A stretch of DNA of 60,000 nucleotides. It comes from Tubulanus polymorphus (lineage: Eukaryota; Nemertea; Palaeonemertea; Tubulaniformes; Tubulanidae). Under the pieces are notes generated by a model. It was not told the origin of the DNA, ran no database searches, and saw only the letters and a program-made list of their open reading frames with translations. Position 1 is the stretch's first letter; every line of letters begins with the position of its first letter. The stretch spans positions 9,612,501-9,672,500 of the forward strand of contig NC_134035.1 in assembly GCF_964204645.1 (NCBI RefSeq), given 5' to 3'. Positions 58,110 through 60,000 of the stretch are shown in pieces. Made by a program: the position numbers and the translations under genes.

Positions 58110-60000
58110 CTAGTTACCAGAAGTTTTCGACTCGAGAAATTGTTTGTCCACCATTTTTGACTCGGGAACAACAACCCCCTCGCGAGTAACCCGACGCAAC
58201 TTTCATTTTTATCATCAAATTCACTTTATGAGACGTAAGTTTGTATTGATTTGTTAGTAATGTACACGAACTAAAATTGCTTACTTTGATCTGCGTCAAT
58301 TATGGAGAAATGTGGTTCCTTGCGCACGTCACTTCGCAGAAACATCGAATCAGCCAGCCACGCGTCTTAATACCTTTTAAAGATCTCGGCTTTTAAGTTT
58401 CCGTCGGATTTGTAAAGCGGTAACGCCACAATGAAATCTTTGTTTCGGTGGTAGCGACACACGCTATCGATTTGCGATATCGCGGCGCGATTTTAATCAA
58501 GAAAGTAAAATGTCAAATCTCTCTTTGACTCCGTTTGACGGTAAGCCGATTACTGAGTGTTTTTAGCGAGTCTCCGTCATCGCCGATCAAAAATATCACT
58601 TCGAAAACAGACTACAAAGCTACGAAATAGTTTTACCCTTTGAAAGCCGCCCGATTTTTACCATAATTACACGAGCCACTCCGTGGTCGTCGATCGAAGA
58701 TACGTTGCCTTTCAGGCGTTTTCGGATAAACGGCTTATTCGTTATGACGCAAGGCCGACAGAATTTTGTGACTGTTTTAATACGTTAAAAGCCACTTTCT
58801 AGAAATACCGAGTTGACTTTACAACGTTGCTGGTTTTTGATTTGGAAGTTGAAATCGCCGCTACTTACCGCGTTTAATCATCATTTAGTATTTCTCCATT
58901 CTCAGCAGATGAATATGTTCATTTAACCTGCCATACGCGCACAGACAGCGAATACCTGCTGACTTCTGAAACCAATAAGGCATCGGTATCATATTAACTC
59001 GATAATATCATATACATAATAGTAGAATAGCCTGCTCACTCTGACCTGGAGAATGGGAGGTTAGATCCTGAAGATGACTATTGGGATATAGTCGAAACGT
59101 TGAAATAAACTACTATCTCGAAGTTTCATTTTTGGACTTTTTATTATCATTGTGGGATTCTCTCCTCATCGCGTCAACACGGATATAGTGTTCTACCAAT
59201 CGTTAGATCATTGTTTCAATACAAAATATAACCACATAACGGTACTCTGCCTAATTTACTTCATTACAACTAGTTTTTTGGACGGGTGTTTTATCATAGA
59301 ATGTAAGTTAAAAACCCAGTTCACATTTAAAAGATTCTAAATTGAATTTATTACGCAAGAATTAAGATCTGACCACGCCCGACGATTGACTTAAAGAGGG
59401 AGCGTCGGAAACGTTGTGTCTTGATTTCTATTCGTGATTAACAAAATGAACCAAAACAAGTGAAACCCAACTGTTTTCATATTCTAAAGACTCGGAATGA
59501 AATGGATTGTTCAAGAATTAAACACCGACGATAGTCCGAAAAGTCGTGTCATTTGTTTTCAATTCTTGAGCAATACATTTCAAACCTTTCAGATTTGTAT
59601 ATAGTGTGGGTTTAAAACTTATCACCACCCACATTCTAGTCACCGAGAGCCTTAGCTATATTGTTATATAATTTCAAATTTAGTTCGCTGACACTTGCGT
59701 TCCGGTGACATGCTGGAAAGAGAAAATGACGACAATAGTGTTTATCCTTGCGCTTTGTAACCCAGGGAAATCATTTCAGTTCGTATCTCGAATCCATCGA
59801 CGGATGCGGTTTCGCATTTTTATGCGTAGATTCGCGATGACAGTGCTCGCCTGCGTCATGGTTATTAGATATTACATGTAGACATGCGACGAAATTCTCT
59901 ATACCTTAAAAAATGCTCAACGACAGTAACCCGATCTAGAAAAATATCATCGTTTTTTCAGCTTCGGCGCGAAGCGAGAAACAGAAAACTGCCGACAACC
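58110..60000 (-). promoter_or_regulatory. 5' flank / untranslated leader of the GABA-B receptor gene
   Basis: Lies upstream of the start codon on the minus strand. No convincing TATA box or initiator could be fixed, and a non-coding first exon may exist further out. A Penelope-like terminal repeat sits at 59061-59210, within about 1 kb of the ATG. The stretch 59340-60000 shows nothing I recognise. Confidence 0.4.
59061..59210 (+). mobile_element. Penelope-like terminal repeat with hammerhead-like core
   Basis: CTGAAGA (59068-59074), stem GACTAT/ATAGTC (59076-59081 and 59088-59093) with loop TGGGAT, then GAAA (59094-59097) and CGTTGAAATAAACTACTATC. The tail GTTTCATTTTTGGACTTTTT, then GTGGGATTCTCTCCTCATCG and CAACACGGATATAG, matches 46883-46995. 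Core-1, stem II and core-2 are intact by sequence. The expected U at the cleavage site after CGTTG is A, so cleavage is doubtful. Confidence 0.6.

Noticed and set aside
1-60000. CRISPR array, bacterial operon or integron
   Set aside because: No regularly spaced direct repeats and no prokaryotic gene organisation; exons with GT/AG introns show eukaryotic DNA.

Overview
This is eukaryotic nuclear DNA from an animal. It is intron-rich and AT-leaning, with frequent CpG dinucleotides, no operons and no long intact open frames. The only host gene I can support is a class C G-protein-coupled receptor on the minus strand: a metabotropic GABA-B receptor of the subunit-2 type. Five exons can be placed by protein homology recalled from the family plus clean GT/AG boundaries: 57798-58109 (exon 1, start codon and signal peptide), 5389-5526, 2421-2603, 1676-1774 and 690-755. 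All junctions are phase 0, and the exons join into a continuous 266-residue N-terminal Venus-flytrap (ligand-binding) lobe. The rest of the ectodomain, the seven membrane helices and the tail must lie beyond the left edge of the window. The receptor sequence looks invertebrate, and the repeat content (tRNA-derived SINEs, LINE tails, small inverted-repeat elements, Penelope-like termini) would suit a mollusc or other lophotrochozoan. That assignment is an inference.

Layout. 1-5526 holds exons 5 to 2 and three short introns. 5527-57797 is one intron of about 52 kb that fills most of the window. 58110-60000 is the 5' flank or untranslated leader. The giant intron is a patchwork. It contains tRNA-derived SINEs (near 10.6-10.8, 20.1, 46.4, 47.1 and 54.9 kb), LINE 3' ends (near 12.9, 16.6, 19.4 and 21.4-21.8 kb), MITE-like inverted-repeat elements (near 11.7, 15.5, 24.8, 32.7 and 33.0 kb), pairs of diverged dispersed repeats, microsatellites, a tandem array of about 150 bp units (52.5-53.1 kb), and islands of non-repetitive CpG- or TAATTA-rich DNA that could be enhancers.

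The most interesting system is a set of short elements scattered through the window (about 0.5, 2.9, 46.7, 48.8, 51.7 and 59.1 kb; possibly 39.9 kb). Most carry a CTGAAGA, CTGATGA or related core, then a short hairpin and GAAA. This is the layout of the catalytic core of a hammerhead ribozyme as found in Penelope-like retroelements and animal retrozymes. Three of them sit inside head-to-head inverted repeats. At 46.7-47.0 kb the two 78-nt arms are identical and enclose a long TA run, and oppositely oriented SINE copies flank the whole palindrome. Core mutations differ between copies, so most look dead; none was proven able to cleave.
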